DNA of 64,000 nucleotides from Candidatus Kryptoniota bacterium (GCA_024641705.1 JAHECO010000017.1:1-64000), one strand, 5' to 3'; shown: positions 27,125-36,892, counted from the stretch's first letter. The notes: a model not told the origin generated them from the sequence alone. Translations and numbers: made by a program.

Positions 27125-27811
27125 TTATCGCCGGTGGAGTCGCAACTTAGCGGCTTTGAACACCGATTCGAACATCGGCCTCGTCAGCCTCCCCGTGAAT
27201 GTGTTCTGCTGACTGGGATGATACGACGCGAGGAGGGTAAGCCGGTCGTTTACTTTGACGACCCCGCCGTGGGCGAACCGGGGCGTCTTCCTGAAATGCA
27301 CCTTTCCCGTCTCTTTGAGCGCGCCGATCGTGCGGTCGAACGCCAGCTTGCCGAGCGCAATGACGATGCGAATTTCCGAGAGGATCGAAAGTTCTTCCAA
27401 AAGGTAAGGGCGGCAATTTGCGATCTCCTCCGCCAGGAGTTTGTTCTGCGGAGGCGCACACCTTGCGACTGCGGTGATGTAGCAATCTGTAAGCGTGAGG
27501 CCGTCGTCGGCGGAAAGGGAATTCTCGACGTTTGAAAATCCAAATTTGTGAAGTGCCCTGTAGAGCCACTCTCCGCTCCTGTCGCCGGTGAACATGCGTC
27601 CGGTTCTGTTGGCGCCGTGAGCGGCAGGGGCCAATCCTACTATCAGCAGCCTGGCTTTCGGGTCGCCGAATCCCGGGACCGGTTTGCCCCAGTAGGTCTG
27701 ATCCGAGAACCGTTTCACCTTCTCTCTCGCGACTTGCTCCCGCCACTCGACGAGCCGCGGACACTTCCGGCAAGCCGCGATTGAGGCATTGAGACTCGTG
27801 ATTGGATCCAT
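27125..27811 (-). CDS. Uracil-DNA glycosylase, family 5-like (Fe-S)
   Basis: Removes uracil and deaminated bases from DNA at the start of base-excision repair. 228 residues with the N-terminal cluster Cys pair 'AACRKCPRLVEWRE', the active-site motif 'LLIVGLAPAAHGANRTGRMF', further cluster Cys in 'AVARCAPPQNKLLAEEIANC', and the C-terminal motif 'LLASYHPSQQNTFTG'. The 'GLAPAAHGAN' form, lacking the catalytic Glu of family 4, points to family 5 (UDGb). 'YWGKPVPGFGDP' supports the superfamily. No obvious operon partner. Confidence 0.88.
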   Translation of the reverse strand: MDPITSLNASIAACRKCPRLVEWREQVAREKVKRFSDQTYWGKPVPGFGDPKARLLIVGLAPAAHGANRTGRMFTGDRSGEWLYRALHKFGFSNVENSLSADDGLTLTDCYITAVARCAPPQNKLLAEEIANCRPYLLEELSILSEIRIVIALGKLAFDRTIGALKETGKVHFRKTPRFAHGGVVKVNDRLTLLASYHPSQQNTFTGRLTRPMFESVFKAAKLRLHRR

Positions 27812-28191
27812 TTTTTGTTCCAGAGTTTTCGATCAAATAATCACCCACGCCCCGCATTGAAGCACTGTGGGGAAGGCTCAAACCTCTCCTAATAGAAGAG
27901 GACCCTCATTCTATTGCTGGACAGGTGTGTGAAAGGCATGGACTCATTGAGGTGAGGTCGGTTTCTTTCGTCGCCTATCCGCCACAGACTGACGAACTGA
28001 AAATCCCTGTCAATGTCTTCTCGGATCTCCCTTTGTTCCGTAAGTGATGCGGTCAGTTTTACAGACCTCACCCTAACCCTCTCCTTTGAGGAAAGAGGGC
28101 TGAAGGAGATAAATTGTTTCTGAATTCTCGGAGACATGGCAGTAAGTCGTTCTATCGACGATAGTGGAAGACATTTGTGCTCGATGCAGGT
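27812..28191. other. Intergenic region without a convincing gene
   Basis: 380 bases between two minus-strand genes. A frame at 27889-28137 is produced by reading through the repeat at 28066 and is not considered coding. The first ~60 bases next to the UDG gene are AT-rich and probably hold its promoter, though no clear boxes are seen. Confidence 0.4.
28066..28109. repeat. Palindromic REP-like repeat
   Basis: The sequence CCTCACCCTAACCCTCTCC followed by TTTGAGGAAAGAGGGCTGAAG is the kind of short palindromic element scattered in many bacterial genomes. CCTCT and AGAGG arms form a hairpin. Only one copy is seen in this window. Confidence 0.55.
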
Positions 28192-29289
28192 TTACACGCT
28201 GAATCTTACGACGACTATGTCGCCGTCGCGGACGAGGTAGTCTTTTCCTTCGACGTGGAGAAGCCCCGCATCTTTCACCGCCTGTTCGGATCCGAGCTTG
28301 ATCAGGTCGTCGTACTTGATAACCTCCATCCGTATGAACCCTTTTTCGAAGTCGGTGTGGATCCTGGCGGAGGCGCGCGGAGCCGGGGTGTTGGCCTGGA
28401 CGGTCCAGGCGTGTACTTCCTTCGGGCCGGCGGTGAAGAACGTCACCAGGTCGAGAAGGGCATATCCTTCATGTATCACCCGCTCGAGCCCGGATTCCGA
28501 CAAACCCAAATCCGAGAGGAACACGGCCCTTTCATCGCTTGCGAGCTGCGAGAGCTCGGCTTCTATCTTTCCCGAAACCACGACGACTCTCGCTCCCTCT
28601 CGCGAGGCGATTTTCTTGACGGCTTCGACATACTTGTTCCCGGTTTTGACGTTAGCTTCGTCGACATTTGCGATGTACATGACGGGCTTGTCGGTAAGGA
28701 GATGGAGCTGTCGGACGTATTCGTGGTGGAGCTCGTCCTCGTATGTCATGTACTTGGCGAGTCTTCCGGAATTGAGATGCTCGTTCAGCCGGACGTAGAC
28801 ATCGTACTCTTCCTTGAGCTTCTTATCGCCGGACCGGGCCCTGCCTTCGGTCTCTCTGATCTTCCTCTGAAGGGTGTCGAGGTCTTTGATTATGAGCTCT
28901 GTCTCGACGATTTCGATGTCGCTCTTGGGGTCTACCGCACCGTCGACATGGACGACGTTGGGATCGTCGAAACACCTGACAACATGTGCGACGGCATCCA
29001 CCTCGCGGATATGTCCCAGGAACTGGTTGCCGAGTCCTTCGCCCTTGCTTGCGCCTTTCACGAGGCCGGCAATGTCGACAAACTCGATCGTTGTTGGGAT
29101 GATTTTCTGTGTCTCGTACAGCGCCGCAAGTTTGTCGAGCCGTCCGTCGGGGACCGGCACTATACCCACGTTCGGTTCTATTGTGCAGAAAGGATAATTC
29201 TCAGCCGCGATGCCGGCCGCCGTGAGCGCGTTGAATATCGTCGATTTTCCTACGTTCGGTAACCCTATGATGCCGCAGTTGAAACCCAT
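28192..29289 (-). CDS. ychF: Ribosome-binding ATPase YchF
   Basis: Obg-family P-loop protein (OLA1 in eukaryotes) that prefers ATP and associates with ribosomes. 365 residues: Walker A 'IGLPNVGKSTIFNALTAAGI', switch motif 'EFVDIAGLVKGASKGEGLGN', a coiled-coil insertion around residues 130-200, the degenerate G4 'PVMYIANVDEANV' (Asn-Val-Asp-Glu instead of NKxD, as usual for YchF), and a C-terminal TGS domain ('LVTFFTAGPKEVHAWTVQ', 'KDYLVRDGDIVVVRFSV'). Full length. Confidence 0.96.
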   Translation of the reverse strand: MGFNCGIIGLPNVGKSTIFNALTAAGIAAENYPFCTIEPNVGIVPVPDGRLDKLAALYETQKIIPTTIEFVDIAGLVKGASKGEGLGNQFLGHIREVDAVAHVVRCFDDPNVVHVDGAVDPKSDIEIVETELIIKDLDTLQRKIRETEGRARSGDKKLKEEYDVYVRLNEHLNSGRLAKYMTYEDELHHEYVRQLHLLTDKPVMYIANVDEANVKTGNKYVEAVKKIASREGARVVVVSGKIEAELSQLASDERAVFLSDLGLSESGLERVIHEGYALLDLVTFFTAGPKEVHAWTVQANTPAPRASARIHTDFEKGFIRMEVIKYDDLIKLGSEQAVKDAGLLHVEGKDYLVRDGDIVVVRFSV

Positions 29290-29329
29290 TATCTAGTCCA
29301 CAAGTATATTTTTGTCGATTGTAAGATCA

Positions 29330-29480
29330 CAATGAAATTCTAAATCCGAATATCCAAACCCTAAACAAATGCCAATCATCGAAAACCCGAATTACGCCAA
29401 ACATGCAACACGTGCCTTTTGAACATTTGAATTTTGACATTGTTTAGAGTTTAGGGTTTAGAATTTTCCCCTCAAAGGGG
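29330..29480. repeat. AT-rich imperfect inverted repeat (MITE-like intergenic element)
   Basis: The left part (AAATTCTAAATCCGAATATC then CAAACCCTAAACAAATG) is mirrored by the right part (CATTGTTTAGAGTTTAGGGT then TTAGAATTTT), forming a long imperfect hairpin of about 150 bp. It has no coding capacity. Similar pieces occur near 25525, 37501 and 40455. Confidence 0.5.
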
Positions 29481-29546
29481 ATTGTATTTGAAAAATTGGT
29501 CGCCAAATTGAACGAACAGAACAAAATGGAGGGAGGGATCCGTGCT

Positions 29547-30158
29547 TCAATACGTGGGACGAAAAGTGTCCAGGTCGAGGTCGTCGTCTTCGTCGAGGCC
29601 GAGGTCGTCCAGGTTCTCTATGTCTTCAAGCCTGATCGTTTCGCCGTCCACGTCCGTGTCAGTCAGGAACTCTGACTTGAACCCGATTTCTTTGAGGCGT
29701 TTTGCAAGCGGATCCAGGTAGGCGCGCGGCGACTTATGCGAGCTTGCTCTTTTCACCTGTGCCAGAACCTGTTTCACAATTTCTATCAACTCTCCGTCGC
29801 TCAGTTCAAGCTCCAGTTCCTCGACCGCGCCGGTGATCCTGTTGACTATGTTTATGTGCATCATGTCCGATTCGTTGTCCGAGCCTTCTTTCAGTTTCTC
29901 AGCGTAGACGCCGAACGTGTTTTCCTTGATCACCTTCACAAAGCTCGAGAGCGAATCGATAACGTATGAATCCTTCAGCTTATCGCCCTGCCCCTCGAAA
30001 ATCTTGTCGACCTCGTATATGCCGACTTCAATTTCGAATGCCAGCTGTCGCCTGTCGACTCCCTTGTGGCTCTCTTTCTCGTGCGGGTGTTTCCGCGGCG
30101 CGTGCTGGGTCGCCTTCTCCTTAGTATGCTTCGGCGGATGCTTCTTGTTCTGCTTCAT
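29547..30158 (-). CDS. Hypothetical protein with basic N-terminus and acidic C-terminus
   Basis: A 203-residue protein. The first ~35 residues are Lys/His rich ('HPPKHTKEKATQHAPRKHPH'), the middle is helical ('ELELSDGELIEIVKQVLAQV'), and the end is strongly acidic ('EDIENLDDLGLDEDDDLDLD'). No signal peptide or membrane segment. I do not recognise it. The charged ends suggest a nucleic-acid or ribosome contact, which is inference. It lies 37 bases after the MFS gene on the same strand and may end that operon. Confidence 0.55.
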   Translation of the reverse strand: MKQNKKHPPKHTKEKATQHAPRKHPHEKESHKGVDRRQLAFEIEVGIYEVDKIFEGQGDKLKDSYVIDSLSSFVKVIKENTFGVYAEKLKEGSDNESDMMHINIVNRITGAVEELELELSDGELIEIVKQVLAQVKRASSHKSPRAYLDPLAKRLKEIGFKSEFLTDTDVDGETIRLEDIENLDDLGLDEDDDLDLDTFRPTY

Positions 30159-30195
30159 ACGCCTAAAAATTCAAAAAGAAACAACAAAAAGCAAA

Positions 30196-31395
30196 CTATT
30201 CGGACGCCACCAGATCCCCGGGTGGATTCTCCTTGACGGGTCTGGGGACTCTGTACGCCAGCACGAGGGCGACAAGAAGCATAAGACTTCCCGTATAGAA
30301 CGGCCAGGATATTCCGATCGCGCCGATGATGAACCCGCCCCAGAAAGGTCCTATGACACGCGCGAGACTCGTGAATGAAGACGAGACTCCAAGCACACTC
30401 CCGTGTCGTCCCTCACCGGCAAACTTCGAAATCAAGCTAGTCAGTGAAGGAGTGACCAGCGCGCTGCCGACTGCGAGGAGAGTGATCAGCGCTATTAGCG
30501 GAGCGAGCGTATGAGTCGCAGGTACAAACGTGAGTCCCAGGAGAAGTAGAGTCACGCCCGCGACCATCAGCTTTCTCTCGCCGAATCTTTTCACGAGCCT
30601 GCCTGTGGCTCCTCCCTGTATCAGGATCCCGATAAGGCCTATGTACGCGAAGAGGTAGCCGTTCGCCTCCGCGCCGTAGTTGAAGACGTCGCCTGTGAAG
30701 AGCGGGAAAGCCACGTACAGGTTTGAGAAGGCGACGGTGTAGAAGAAGAAGACCATGACGAGGTTTGCTATTGCCGGGCGCCTGAACGCCTCCCGTATCA
30801 CTGAGATGTTGAGGAAACTGACCCTGCGCACGTGCTGGGATTTTTCTTTCAGGGATTCCGGGAGCATGTAGTAAGCCAGGATTACGTTGGTGAGCGAGAG
30901 GCCAGATGCCAGGAAGCCGGGGGCTCCGTAACTGATCCTGCTCATCACACCTCCGATAAACGGTCCGAGCATGAAGCCTACTCCGAAAGCCGCGCCGATC
31001 AGGCCCATGTACTTCGCGCGTTCCTCTAATGGCGTGGAGTCGGCGATGTATGCGTTCGCGGTGGAGATGTTCGCTCCCATGAAGCCGGCAAGCATCCGCG
31101 AAACGAAGAGGACGGCAAGCGAACCTGCCAGGCCGAATATGAAATAAGAGATGAAGGAGCCGAACACGCTCATGAGTATTATGGGGCGTCTGCCGATCCT
31201 GTCGGACAGCCGTCCCCAGAATGGAACGAAGAGGAACTGCATGAACGAATATGAAGCGGTGAGCAATCCGATAACGGTCGGGGTCGCCCCGAAATACTGG
31301 GCGTAAAACGGCAAGAGCGGAATAATTATGCCGAATCCCAAGAGATCTATGAATACCGTGAGCAGTACAATGTATACGGGAGTGCGTTTCATCAT
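30196..31395 (-). CDS. MFS drug:H+ antiporter (TetA-like, DHA1 family)
   Basis: A 399-residue transporter with 12 predicted membrane segments. Motif A '[20 protein letters not shown]' lies in the loop between helices 2 and 3, and a second copy of the pattern '[16 protein letters not shown]' between helices 8 and 9. '[19 protein letters not shown]' is typical of the TetA/DHA1 group. Two adjacent ATGs (31395 and 31392) follow a TTG; I use the first ATG. The substrate is unknown; no regulator gene is adjacent. Three bases separate it from the UPF0173 gene. Confidence 0.85.
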   Translation of the reverse strand: MMKRTPVYIVLLTVFIDLLGFGIIIPLLPFYAQYFGATPTVIGLLTASYSFMQFLFVPFWGRLSDRIGRRPIILMSVFGSFISYFIFGLAGSLAVLFVSRMLAGFMGANISTANAYIADSTPLEERAKYMGLIGAAFGVGFMLGPFIGGVMSRISYGAPGFLASGLSLTNVILAYYMLPESLKEKSQHVRRVSFLNISVIREAFRRPAIANLVMVFFFYTVAFSNLYVAFPLFTGDVFNYGAEANGYLFAYIGLIGILIQGGATGRLVKRFGERKLMVAGVTLLLLGLTFVPATHTLAPLIALITLLAVGSALVTPSLTSLISKFAGEGRHGSVLGVSSSFTSLARVIGPFWGGFIIGAIGISWPFYTGSLMLLVALVLAYRVPRPVKENPPGDLVASE

Positions 31396-31398
31396 CAA

Positions 31399-32139
31399 TT
31401 AACCTAAGACTTCTCCTGGCTTGAGGGCCACAATTTTTGTTTTGACTGATTTCGGAAGGAGTTTCTTCAGCGCTTCCGGGCTGCCGCTGAGCGCGGGAAA
31501 TGTACCGTAGTGCATGGGGATAACCATCTTCGGCTTCATGAGCTTCACGGCTTCTGCCGCCTCACGGGGGCTCATGGTATAGAATCCGCCGATGCACATC
31601 ATTATGACCTGAGGCTTGTAGAGCCGGGCAATTGTTTTCATATCGGTGAAAAGGCCGGTGTCGCCGGTGTGGTAGATCGTATAGCCGTCCTCGAGCTTGA
31701 TCACGAACCCGGCAGCCGTGCCCCCGTCGACGATCTTTTCTCCGTCGGAGATGCCGCTGCTGTGGATGGCTTGGACCATCGTGAAGGTTAGCCCGTAAAT
31801 TTCGAATGATCCCGAGGTGTTCATTCCGATGGCGTTGTCGTCGGGGAGGCCCTTGCCTTTCAGGTATACCGAGATCTCGAAATTGCTTATGACCTTCGAA
31901 TTGAGGGTGGAGGCCATCTCGAGGGTGCTGCCCATATGGTCGAAGTGGCCGTGCGTCAGGACGATGATATCGGCCCTTTCAGTCAGTTTGGCGTCGGGCG
32001 GGGCGACCGGGTTATCGAGCCAGGGGTCGATGTAGACGATCTTTCCCCCGGGTGTTTTTATCCTGAAGGCGGCGTGTCCAAGCCACCTGATCTCGAGGCC
32101 GTTTTTGAATACGTGCGTTTTGCCGGAACGTGTTTCCAT
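31399..32139 (-). CDS. UPF0173 metal-dependent hydrolase (MBL fold)
   Basis: A 246-residue metallo-beta-lactamase-fold protein of the UPF0173/YtkL type. Metal ligands are visible: 'IIVLTHGHFDHMGSTLEMA' (HxHxDH), 'IYHTGDTGLFTDM' (Asp) and 'MVIPMHYGTFPALSG' (His). 'IRWLGHAAFRIKTPGGKIVY' and 'IDPWLDNP' are the family start. The substrate of UPF0173 proteins is not established. It lies between the NAD-IDH and MFS genes in one minus-strand run. Confidence 0.9.
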   Translation of the reverse strand: METRSGKTHVFKNGLEIRWLGHAAFRIKTPGGKIVYIDPWLDNPVAPPDAKLTERADIIVLTHGHFDHMGSTLEMASTLNSKVISNFEISVYLKGKGLPDDNAIGMNTSGSFEIYGLTFTMVQAIHSSGISDGEKIVDGGTAAGFVIKLEDGYTIYHTGDTGLFTDMKTIARLYKPQVIMMCIGGFYTMSPREAAEAVKLMKPKMVIPMHYGTFPALSGSPEALKKLLPKSVKTKIVALKPGEVLG

Positions 32140-32190
32140 AATATCCTCCGTTTTTGTGGACGTCCGTGGGATGGACGGAGCCTGGTTCTC

Positions 32191-33201
32191 TTAGAGTTTC
32201 TCTATTATGGCGTCGGCCATTTCGTCGGTGCTGACGCAATGGTCCGGGTTGAGGTCTTTGGTTACCTTCCTGCCATCTTTTATAACGGCGGCGACGGCGT
32301 TTTCGATCCTGCGCGCGGCGTCGGACTCGCCGAGATGCTCCAGCATCATGGCCGACGCGAGGATGATAGCCGCGGGGTTGGCGATTTTCTTGCCTGCGAT
32401 GTCGGGAGCGCTTCCGTGCACGGCCTCGAATATCGCCGTGTCGTAGCCGAGGTTCGCTCCGGGGGCGATTCCCAGCCCGCCGACCAGACCGGAAGCGAGG
32501 TCGGACAGAATATCACCGAACAAATTCGTGGTCACTATGACGTCGAACTGGTGTGGGTTGATCACCATTTGCATGGCCATATTGTCGATGATCTTGTCGT
32601 TCATCTCGATTTCCGGATATTCCTTTGCCATGCTGCGTGCCGTGTCGAGGAAGAGACCGCTCGTGTATTTCAGTATGTTGGCCTTGTGGACCACGGTGAC
32701 CTTCTTCCTCCCGTGGCTCCTCGCGTAGTCGAAGGCGAACCGGATGATTCTCTCCGATCCTGTGCGCGTGACTATCCCTATGGTCTCGGCCGCACTCCTC
32801 TTGGCGTCGACGTAATGCTCGATGCCGCTGTAAAATTCTTCGGTGTTCTCCCGGACTATGACCAGGTCGACGTTCTGGTAGCGCGACCTCACGCCGTCGA
32901 AAGATTTCGCCGGACGAAGGTTGGAGTACAGCTCGAATTCTTTTCTTAGAGCGACATTGACGCTGCGAAAACCTGTGCCGATGGGAGTCGTCAGCGGTCC
33001 TTTGAGTGCGACTTTGTTCCTGGCAATTGAATCGATGACCGCTTGCGGAAGCGGGTCTTTGTATTTCTCGATCGCGCTCATGCCGGCTTCGTGGATGTCC
33101 CAGTCTATCTTGAGGCCTGTGGCCTCGATGACGCGCGTCGCCGCGCTGCTGATTTCCTTGCCGATTCCGTCCCCGGGGATGAGAGTGATGGTGTAGGGCA
33201 T
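32191..33201 (-). CDS. Isocitrate/isopropylmalate dehydrogenase family, NAD-isocitrate dehydrogenase-like
   Basis: A 336-residue beta-decarboxylating dehydrogenase. 'ITLIPGDGIGKEISSAATRV' opens the nucleotide-binding half. 'TTPIGTGFRSVNVALRKEFE' followed by 'LYSNLRPAKSF' is the substrate loop typical of NAD-dependent isocitrate dehydrogenase rather than LeuB. The metal-binding Asp pair lies in 'NLFGDILSDLASGLVGGLG', and 'AVHGSAPDIAGKKIANPAA' completes the signature. Converts isocitrate to 2-oxoglutarate in the TCA cycle if the call is right; homoisocitrate or isopropylmalate remain possible substrates. Confidence 0.85.
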   Translation of the reverse strand: MPYTITLIPGDGIGKEISSAATRVIEATGLKIDWDIHEAGMSAIEKYKDPLPQAVIDSIARNKVALKGPLTTPIGTGFRSVNVALRKEFELYSNLRPAKSFDGVRSRYQNVDLVIVRENTEEFYSGIEHYVDAKRSAAETIGIVTRTGSERIIRFAFDYARSHGRKKVTVVHKANILKYTSGLFLDTARSMAKEYPEIEMNDKIIDNMAMQMVINPHQFDVIVTTNLFGDILSDLASGLVGGLGIAPGANLGYDTAIFEAVHGSAPDIAGKKIANPAAIILASAMMLEHLGESDAARRIENAVAAVIKDGRKVTKDLNPDHCVSTDEMADAIIEKL

Positions 33202-33414
33202 GTTCTCCTGTAGAAATTTGTCTTAAAAAAATATACTGCGGTGCTCTGAAAAACAAACCATGGCGGTACACACCGGGTACCACCTCTTCCATACAAAAGC
33301 CGAAGTAGGATAAAAGTTTCACGATTTCGCGCAGGCCAAAAGGCGCCGGTTGACACGACTGTCGCCGGCGGTATCCTCCGCATGGTTGGAATTCTCGCGG
33401 ATAGCAGCGAGAGT

Positions 33415-35001
33415 CTACATGATCCTGAACACAAGTACTTCGCGACGGGACCCAGGATTGATATCTCCGATCAGGCGCAACGTGGAGGCGTAAAGTTTCC
33501 GGTCGGCCGGATTGAACAACGCGAGGAGTTGGGGACGGAGAACATTTATGACAGGCTTGTCGAGCACGAGATAGCTGGCATGAGTTCTCTTTGCGTACTC
33601 GATAACGCCCGGAATGGATCTGAAGGGAATTTCCTCGTAGTTGTTCGGCCCAAGTCCGGCGAAGAACGTCGAATAAGGCTTCTTGTCGAGTATTATGGTC
33701 GTGTCTGTCACGAGCGGCTTCAGGAATTCGCCGGCGGGTTTTTGCTCCGGGAACGGATTGGTTGGTGTTAACAGGAAGGGGAGCCCCGTCAACGACCCTG
33801 CCAGCATCAGCAGCACGGCCAACCATTTTATCTGCCTTGGGGCAAAGTTCGAGATCGCCGCCGCAGCCATTATTCCAATGAAGGGGATGTACGGGTAGAC
33901 GAGTCTTTCAGGCAATGCCAGCCCCGTGAATATAGGAAGGACGAAGAATTCGGCAAGCCCCGCGATAAGGAACGTTCTCTTTTTCGATATGTACCATAAA
34001 CAGAGAAGGATAGCGAGCGGGCCTATATATGTTATCAGGTTCGAGGACTCATCCAGCAGATTCGTCCCGTAATTGGAAAAGGTGGATTGGACAATGTCGG
34101 TGAACGTAGGAGGTTTTACCGGCCCTCCCTTCTTCATCTGTTCGTTGACGATCCAGTCGGTGCTGATAACGCGGAAATTGCTCGTCTTGTTGGTGATTAT
34201 CAGCTTTCCCGTTGTTAAGTACACAAGCGACACGAGCATGATGAAGACTACGGCAAATCCTCCGGTCATCATGGCGAGCCGTCTGAGACTCTTTCTCCCT
34301 ATCGCATCGATCAGGAGAAGCACCAGGAAGAAAACTGCCGCCTCCGGTCTCGTGAAATAGGCGGCGGCGGATGCGACTCCGCTGCCGATGAGTTCCCACT
34401 TGTGCGGTTCCTCCCTGAAGGTTCTGACATACAGGTATGCCGAAAGCATGATGAAGAAAAGATAAGTAGCTTCGGAGAGCGTCGCGGTTCCCAGCCGAAG
34501 TGATAACGGTGCGAAAGCAGTGAACGCGGATGCGAGCAGTGCCCACAACGTCGATGCGAAATGTTCAGCGATGAAAAAGACCAATATCACCGTGCCGAGT
34601 AGGAAGACCATCGAGACGACACGCGCCGCAAGAACCTCCGGAGAAACGATAGACCGGGCGATGATTATGAAAAACGGGTAGACCGGGGGAAAGACGGAAT
34701 CGAGGCTGTACCTCATGTAGTAGACGCCGTCCCAGGCGGGCAATACCTGTATGTCCTTGCATGCCCACAGGACGGCGAGCATGGCCACCGATATTAGCGC
34801 AAGAGCCGAGAGCTTGTTTTCCTCCAGGAAGGAGCCGCCGTTCTTGACCTTGATGCCGCCTTTTTTCCCTTTTGCTTTATCCGATTCCGATCGTCTTTTC
34901 CTTGTCCCCACGATACGCCTTGTGCTGAAACGAATCGAGCATTTCTGTCCGATTTGATTGATAAGATAATCCGCCCCACTACCAGGGGCTTCTGGATTCA
35001 A
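33415..35001 (-). CDS. GT39-like (ArnT/PMT family) membrane glycosyltransferase
   Basis: A 528-residue protein with a basic, Lys-rich N-terminal ~60 residues and then about eleven membrane segments. The first periplasmic loop carries acidic residues ('VLPAWDGVYYMRYSLDS') as in GT-C enzymes that use polyprenyl-linked sugars. 'SLRLGTATLSEATYLFFIML' and 'AAAYFTRPEAAVFFLVLLLI' match the PMT/ArnT group. The soluble C-terminal ~120 residues are unassigned. The start is uncertain, since the N-terminal basic stretch may not all be translated. Acceptor unknown. Confidence 0.7.
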   Translation of the reverse strand: MNPEAPGSGADYLINQIGQKCSIRFSTRRIVGTRKRRSESDKAKGKKGGIKVKNGGSFLEENKLSALALISVAMLAVLWACKDIQVLPAWDGVYYMRYSLDSVFPPVYPFFIIIARSIVSPEVLAARVVSMVFLLGTVILVFFIAEHFASTLWALLASAFTAFAPLSLRLGTATLSEATYLFFIMLSAYLYVRTFREEPHKWELIGSGVASAAAYFTRPEAAVFFLVLLLIDAIGRKSLRRLAMMTGGFAVVFIMLVSLVYLTTGKLIITNKTSNFRVISTDWIVNEQMKKGGPVKPPTFTDIVQSTFSNYGTNLLDESSNLITYIGPLAILLCLWYISKKRTFLIAGLAEFFVLPIFTGLALPERLVYPYIPFIGIMAAAAISNFAPRQIKWLAVLLMLAGSLTGLPFLLTPTNPFPEQKPAGEFLKPLVTDTTIILDKKPYSTFFAGLGPNNYEEIPFRSIPGVIEYAKRTHASYLVLDKPVINVLRPQLLALFNPADRKLYASTLRLIGDINPGSRREVLVFRIM

Positions 35002-35242
35002 ATTACATTTGTTTGTCCCAGTGCCTAGCCGTTGTAACTAATTCTTGCTGTGAAGATAAGGTGTAAGCGATTTATTTTCACGTGGGGAAATCTCCGTGCT
35101 GCGGCTGCGCCGGTCTTGCTTCCCGGTCGGACCCTGTTTGCCCCATTCGTTCCCGAGGCACCGCCGCAGGCCCTTTTCATGACTTTGCTATTTCTTCTGA
35201 TTCTCGTTAAATTTTGCAGTATTTTCTCGAAAGAAATCCCTA

Positions 35243-36559
35243 TTGGATTACGCTAATTACTACCACATAATGCCTGACGGCACGACGAAGCAGGTGAGTC
35301 CGTTCACCGGGACCGAAGTCTGGGCTGTGCCCGGCAGGAGCAGCAAGCCTGTCTCGACGAGCAAGACCATCCATCCGAAGAAGATCGAACAGAAGGAGAA
35401 GGAAGATTACTGCAGCTTCTGCGAGACTCGTTTTCTCGAGACTCCACCCGAGAAAGCCCGATTGATCAGACAGGGGAACACTTACCAGAAGACGGAATAC
35501 CTGGCTCCGGAGAAGTACACGGAGACAACGCCGGTTTTCAGGCGTGTCCCCAACCTTTTCGAGATCGTCACGCTCGACTATTGGAGAAAGAATTACGGCT
35601 ACAAGCTGACGCAGAAGCAGATGGAGTGGAGGGAGAGTTATCTCAGCAACCCCGTCGGGCTGCGGCACATAATCGATATCATCAATTTCAAGATGAACCG
35701 TTTAGGCCGCTCATTCGAAGAAGTGGAGAGGGCGCCCCTCGAAGAGAAGCTCCACATGGCTGACTCATTCTTCGGGGGAAGCCATGAGATAATAATAGCC
35801 CATAAGCATTACCGCCCCGATGCGAAATACGATAACGATTTGAGATCTTCCGGCGACCTGAGTCCCGACGAGCATTACCAGTACATGCGTTTCACGATAG
35901 ATTCGATGGTCGATATTTTCCGGACGAACAGGTACGCTCGGTATATAAGCATTTTCCAGAACTGGCTGAGTCCTGCGGGCGCTTCAGTCGACCACCTTCA
36001 CAAACAGCTCGTGGCGCTGGACGAGTGGGGTGCGTCGATCAACGATCAGACCCGGATGGTGAGAGAAGACCCGAACTTCTTCAACGAGTACGGCCCGAAC
36101 TTCGCGGGTCATCATAACCTCGTCTTTGCCGAGAACGAGTACGCGATTGCTTTCGTGGGCATCGGTCACCGTTTTCCGACGATAGAGATCTTCTCGAAGT
36201 CCCAGGCCGCGCGTCCGCAGGAACACACCGAAGAAGAGATACGCGGCATGAGCGACCTACTGCACGCGGTTCACTCCGCGACGGGCCCGCTGATCTCCTG
36301 CAACGAGGAGTGGTATTACACTCCGATCGACTCCGTATACAAGATGCCGTGGCGCATTCTGATAAAGTGGCGGATCAACGTGCCCGCCGGATTCGAGGGC
36401 GGAACGAGCATTTACATTAATCCTATGACGCCGGTGGAGTTGCGCGACAAACTCGTACCGATCCTCTATAAGCTGAGAGACGAGAAGAGAATAGAGTATA
36501 TAAGGGTGGCGGAAGAGTGCAAACTTCAGCCGAACCCGTTGAAGTATTATTTAAAATGA
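35243..36559 (+). CDS. GalT-like nucleotidyltransferase of the HIT superfamily (DUF4921-like)
   Basis: A 438-residue soluble protein related to galactose-1-phosphate uridylyltransferase. A zinc-type Cys pair is present ('EDYCSFCETRFLETPPEKAR'), and the active-site-like 'SPAGASVDHLHKQLVALDEW' carries the H-x-H-x-Q pattern. The opening 'MPDGTTKQVSPFTGTEVWAV' matches DUF4921 proteins. The true sugar or nucleotide substrate is unknown. Start either TTG 35243 or ATG 35270; neither has a strong ribosome site. rpsT follows after 15 bases. Confidence 0.7.
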   Translation: MDYANYYHIMPDGTTKQVSPFTGTEVWAVPGRSSKPVSTSKTIHPKKIEQKEKEDYCSFCETRFLETPPEKARLIRQGNTYQKTEYLAPEKYTETTPVFRRVPNLFEIVTLDYWRKNYGYKLTQKQMEWRESYLSNPVGLRHIIDIINFKMNRLGRSFEEVERAPLEEKLHMADSFFGGSHEIIIAHKHYRPDAKYDNDLRSSGDLSPDEHYQYMRFTIDSMVDIFRTNRYARYISIFQNWLSPAGASVDHLHKQLVALDEWGASINDQTRMVREDPNFFNEYGPNFAGHHNLVFAENEYAIAFVGIGHRFPTIEIFSKSQAARPQEHTEEEIRGMSDLLHAVHSATGPLISCNEEWYYTPIDSVYKMPWRILIKWRINVPAGFEGGTSIYINPMTPVELRDKLVPILYKLRDEKRIEYIRVAEECKLQPNPLKYYLK

Positions 36560-36574
36560 ACGAAAGGAAAATCA

Positions 36575-36850
36575 ATGGCACAACATAAGTCTGCCGAGAA
36601 AAGAGCGCGTCAGAGCGCAGGCCGACGTACGGTGAACAAGGAACTGAAATCGAAGATGAAGACGGTCGTGAAGAATGCGCGCACGGAGAAGGATAAGGAG
36701 AAAGCACAGGCCGCTTTGAAGGAAGCGGTGGCGACGCTGGACAAGCTTTCGGCCAAGGGCATTATTCACAAGAACAGGGCAGCTAACCAGAAGTCGAAGC
36801 TGACCAAGCTTGTGAACAAGCTCGCCAACCCGCCCGCCAAGGCGGCATAA
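36575..36850 (+). CDS. rpsT: 30S ribosomal protein S20
   Basis: A 91-residue, very basic protein that binds 16S rRNA in the body of the 30S subunit. It starts 'MAQHKSAEKRARQSAGRRTV' and contains 'KELKSKMKTVVKNARTEKDK' and 'GIIHKNRAANQKSKLTKLVN', all characteristic of S20. GAAAGGAAA is the ribosome site. A GC-rich hairpin follows 18 bases after the stop. Confidence 0.97.
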   Translation: MAQHKSAEKRARQSAGRRTVNKELKSKMKTVVKNARTEKDKEKAQAALKEAVATLDKLSAKGIIHKNRAANQKSKLTKLVNKLANPPAKAA

Positions 36851-36867
36851 AGCAGCGCGAAGGTAAC

Positions 36868-36892
36868 CGGGGGTATTCGCACCCCCGCTTGT
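36868..36892 (+). terminator. Hairpin after rpsT, likely terminator
   Basis: CGGGGGT (36868-36874) pairs perfectly with ACCCCCG (36881-36887) around ATTCGC. The following bases are CTTGTC, so the T-run is weak; it may stabilise the mRNA 3' end instead. Confidence 0.5.

Noticed and set aside
27889..28137. 82-codon minus-strand frame
   Set aside because: Generated by the REP-like repeat at 28066 ('SPLSSKERVRVRS'), a frequent false gene.
28177..29262. 361-codon plus-strand frame opposite ychF
   Set aside because: Exact antisense shadow of a clear YchF gene; the codon bias of GC-rich genes keeps the opposite frame open.
35050..35256. 68-codon plus-strand frame before the GalT-like gene
   Set aside because: Low-complexity composition, no ribosome site, overlaps the next gene's start.
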